Shown: in pieces, positions 62,547-64,000 of the stretch
Layout of the letters: each line of letters opens with the position of its first letter
Position numbering within the stretch: the stretch's first letter is position 1
NCBI RefSeq assembly: GCF_000702825.1
Contig: NZ_JNKF01000010.1
Span: forward strand, 186,001-250,000
Direction of reading: 5' to 3'
From: Prevotella sp. P6B1
GTDB taxonomy: Bacteria > Bacteroidota > Bacteroidia > Bacteroidales > Bacteroidaceae
Length of the DNA stretch: 64,000 nt
The notes under the pieces: model-generated
What the model saw: the letters and a program-made list of their open reading frames with translations, nothing else
What the model was told of the DNA's origin: nothing
Databases searched by the model: none
Made by a program: the position numbers and the translations under genes

Positions 62547-63974
62547 TTACTTAATATGATCAACAATATTGCCGATACGACTCCAACGAATGCCTGAGAA
62601 GCCATTGCGATCGGGATCACTCGACCACCAGATAAAGATAGGCTTACCTACGATATGATCCTCGGGCACAAATCCCCAATAGCGAGAATCGGCCGAGTTG
62701 TGACGGTTATCACCCATCATCCAGTAATAATCCATCTTAAAGGTGTACTTATTGGTTTCCTGACCATTGATGTAGATTTTACCATCACGTACCTGCAGGT
62801 CGTTACCTTCATAAGCACGGATAGGACGCTCATAAATGGGCAGATTGTCGAGTGTCAGCTGGATGCTCTCACCTTTCTTAGGAATCCAGATCGGACCATA
62901 ATTATCACGTGTCCAATGTAGATTACCATTCTGCGGATACAGGCTCCATTCCTCAACATCATTATGAAACGAGATGCGCTCTACCAGATCACTGCATTTC
63001 TTCATCGCTTCTACCACACGATTAGTCAGTGGCATATATCCATTATTGTTGAGCGATACCAATTCCTCGCGAGTGATGTTCCACTCTTCCATCTCTTCGT
63101 CAGTAAAATGGCGCTTCAGCTTCAACTCATACGTGTACTGCACGTTGTCGGGCTCCTTATTGGCCTTACCATCCAAATATACCACATGATTCTTAATCTG
63201 CAGCGTCTGTCCAGGCAGTCCCACACAACGCTTCACGTAGTTCTCCCGACGATCAGTTGGACGGGTGTCAATCTCACCAAACTCCTGACGATTCTGCTTA
63301 ATCACATTCTTTCCTATCTCATAGACCTCGCTGTACAACTTCAGTCGTTGTTCAGCAGAAAGGGAATCGGGGTTGGGCATATTTGGATAGCTGCCAAGAC
63401 CATAGCCATAGCACAGATTGTAATACTCTGTCTGATAGTTCAAGGCTGTACAGATGGTATCGCCAGCGGGATAGTTGAACACAACGATATCATTCAACTG
63501 CACGTTGCCTAAGCCTTTTACACGGCGATAGTCCCAGTGGGGCCACTCTATATAGCTCTTGCACTCCACAACAGGCAGGGTATGCTGAGTAAGCGGCATG
63601 GTCAATGGTGTCTGTGGGATACGAGGACCGTAGCTTACCTTTGATACAAACAGGTAATCGCCGGTCAACAACGACTTCTCCAACGAACTTGATGGAATAA
63701 CATAGTTCTGGAAGAAGAACTGATTGATGAAGTAGACGGCCACCAGTGCAAACACCAGGGCATCAATCCACGACATCACGAACTTCACGGGCTTTTCAGC
63801 CTCTTTCCACCACTGCCATTTTATCTTCTTGGTGATATACACGTCATAGATGAAAGGTATCACCAGCAGCCCCCACCAACTTCCTACCCAATAGAGGAAG
63901 AGCAGATACAGTACCAGTACGCCAATAAACTTGGCCCACTGTACCTTAGGGTCGAATTCTTTCTTTTTTACCAT
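62547..63974 (-). CDS. lepB: Signal peptidase I, large Bacteroidota form
   Basis: 475 residues, longer than the E. coli enzyme (about 324). Two N-terminal membrane helices (about 14-47 and 66-88) are followed by the catalytic serine (Ser97 in PSSSLEKSL) and the general-base lysine (Lys248 in NYVKRCVGLPG). The late motif MMGDNRHNSADSRYWG near 425 in two parts is intact. Extra length lies between residues about 120-240 and 260-400, the part facing the periplasm. It cleaves signal peptides of exported proteins, of which this region has many. Confidence 0.95.
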   Translation of the reverse strand: MVKKKEFDPKVQWAKFIGVLVLYLLFLYWVGSWWGLLVIPFIYDVYITKKIKWQWWKEAEKPVKFVMSWIDALVFALVAVYFINQFFFQNYVIPSSSLEKSLLTGDYLFVSKVSYGPRIPQTPLTMPLTQHTLPVVECKSYIEWPHWDYRRVKGLGNVQLNDIVVFNYPAGDTICTALNYQTEYYNLCYGYGLGSYPNMPNPDSLSAEQRLKLYSEVYEIGKNVIKQNRQEFGEIDTRPTDRRENYVKRCVGLPGQTLQIKNHVVYLDGKANKEPDNVQYTYELKLKRHFTDEEMEEWNITREELVSLNNNGYMPLTNRVVEAMKKCSDLVERISFHNDVEEWSLYPQNGNLHWTRDNYGPIWIPKKGESIQLTLDNLPIYERPIRAYEGNDLQVRDGKIYINGQETNKYTFKMDYYWMMGDNRHNSADSRYWGFVPEDHIVGKPIFIWWSSDPDRNGFSGIRWSRIGNIVDHIK

Positions 63975-64000
63975 TATTGCTAAGGCTTAGAATTTAAACA

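Overview
The window is bacterial chromosome from the Bacteroidota, most likely Prevotellaceae (Prevotella/Segatella type). Evidence: promoters have the TTTG / TAnnTTTG form instead of sigma70 boxes; there are two SusC/SusD pairs, a hybrid two-component regulator, a SusR-like regulator, many secreted glycoside hydrolases, a large signal peptidase I and a WbqC-like gene. No species is claimed.

Layout. 1-17.8 kb is housekeeping plus one secreted enzyme: end of an M16 peptidase, EamA transporter, rnhB, a GH27-type secreted alpha-galactosidase, then a minus-strand run rimP-nusA-infB-sufB-sufC-sufD-sufS with a clear promoter before rimP, and an S41 protease. 17.78-31.44 kb is an integrated genomic island inserted in the 3' end of a tRNA-Asn gene. 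It is bounded by a 19-bp direct repeat and carries a frameshifted tyrosine recombinase and 11-bp tandem repeats near both ends that look like integrase arm sites. 31.5-36.7 kb returns to chromosome: HU-like protein, TfoX-like protein, and an NMT1/THI5-like binding protein coupled to an unusual Cache-TPR histidine kinase. 36.7-61.9 kb holds two carbohydrate-use loci facing each other. The first has a SusR-like regulator, a double GH43 enzyme, SusC, SusD, GH105, a heparinase II/III-type protein, DUF4861 and DUF2264. The second has SusD, SusC and a hybrid two-component regulator without enzymes. 61.9-64 kb holds WbqC-like and lepB.

The island is the most interesting part. It carries a compact array of seven unusual tRNA genes (Ser-GCT, Ser-TGA, Phe, Tyr, Trp, a Met-CAT oddity, Cys) with its own promoter-like box and terminator. 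Five of the seven read codons beginning with U and have A36-A37-A38. One CAT-anticodon tRNA combines an initiator-like C1.A72 mismatch with a long variable arm. Converging on the array is a five-gene minus-strand run: an Rnl2-type RNA ligase, two metallophosphoesterases, an unknown protein and a WYL-type regulator cut down to its HTH half. The ligase and phosphoesterases together resemble a split RNA end-healing and sealing system. The same island has a probable type IIG restriction enzyme with a companion methyltransferase and a RloA/RloB pair whose RloB shows TOPRIM-like acidic motifs. My working hypothesis, which is inference, is a mobile defence or counter-defence island in which replacement tRNAs and RNA repair offset tRNA damage.

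In the first carbohydrate locus the promoters of the GH43 gene and of susC share a three-part element with identical spacing, probably the operator of the neighbouring regulator. The enzyme set (GH43 pair, GH105, possible lyase, DUF2264) fits capped type II arabinogalactan or rhamnogalacturonan side chains better than starch or xylan. The substrate is not proven by sequence.

Limits: all family names are from reading motifs and remembered family features. No database or folding program was run.
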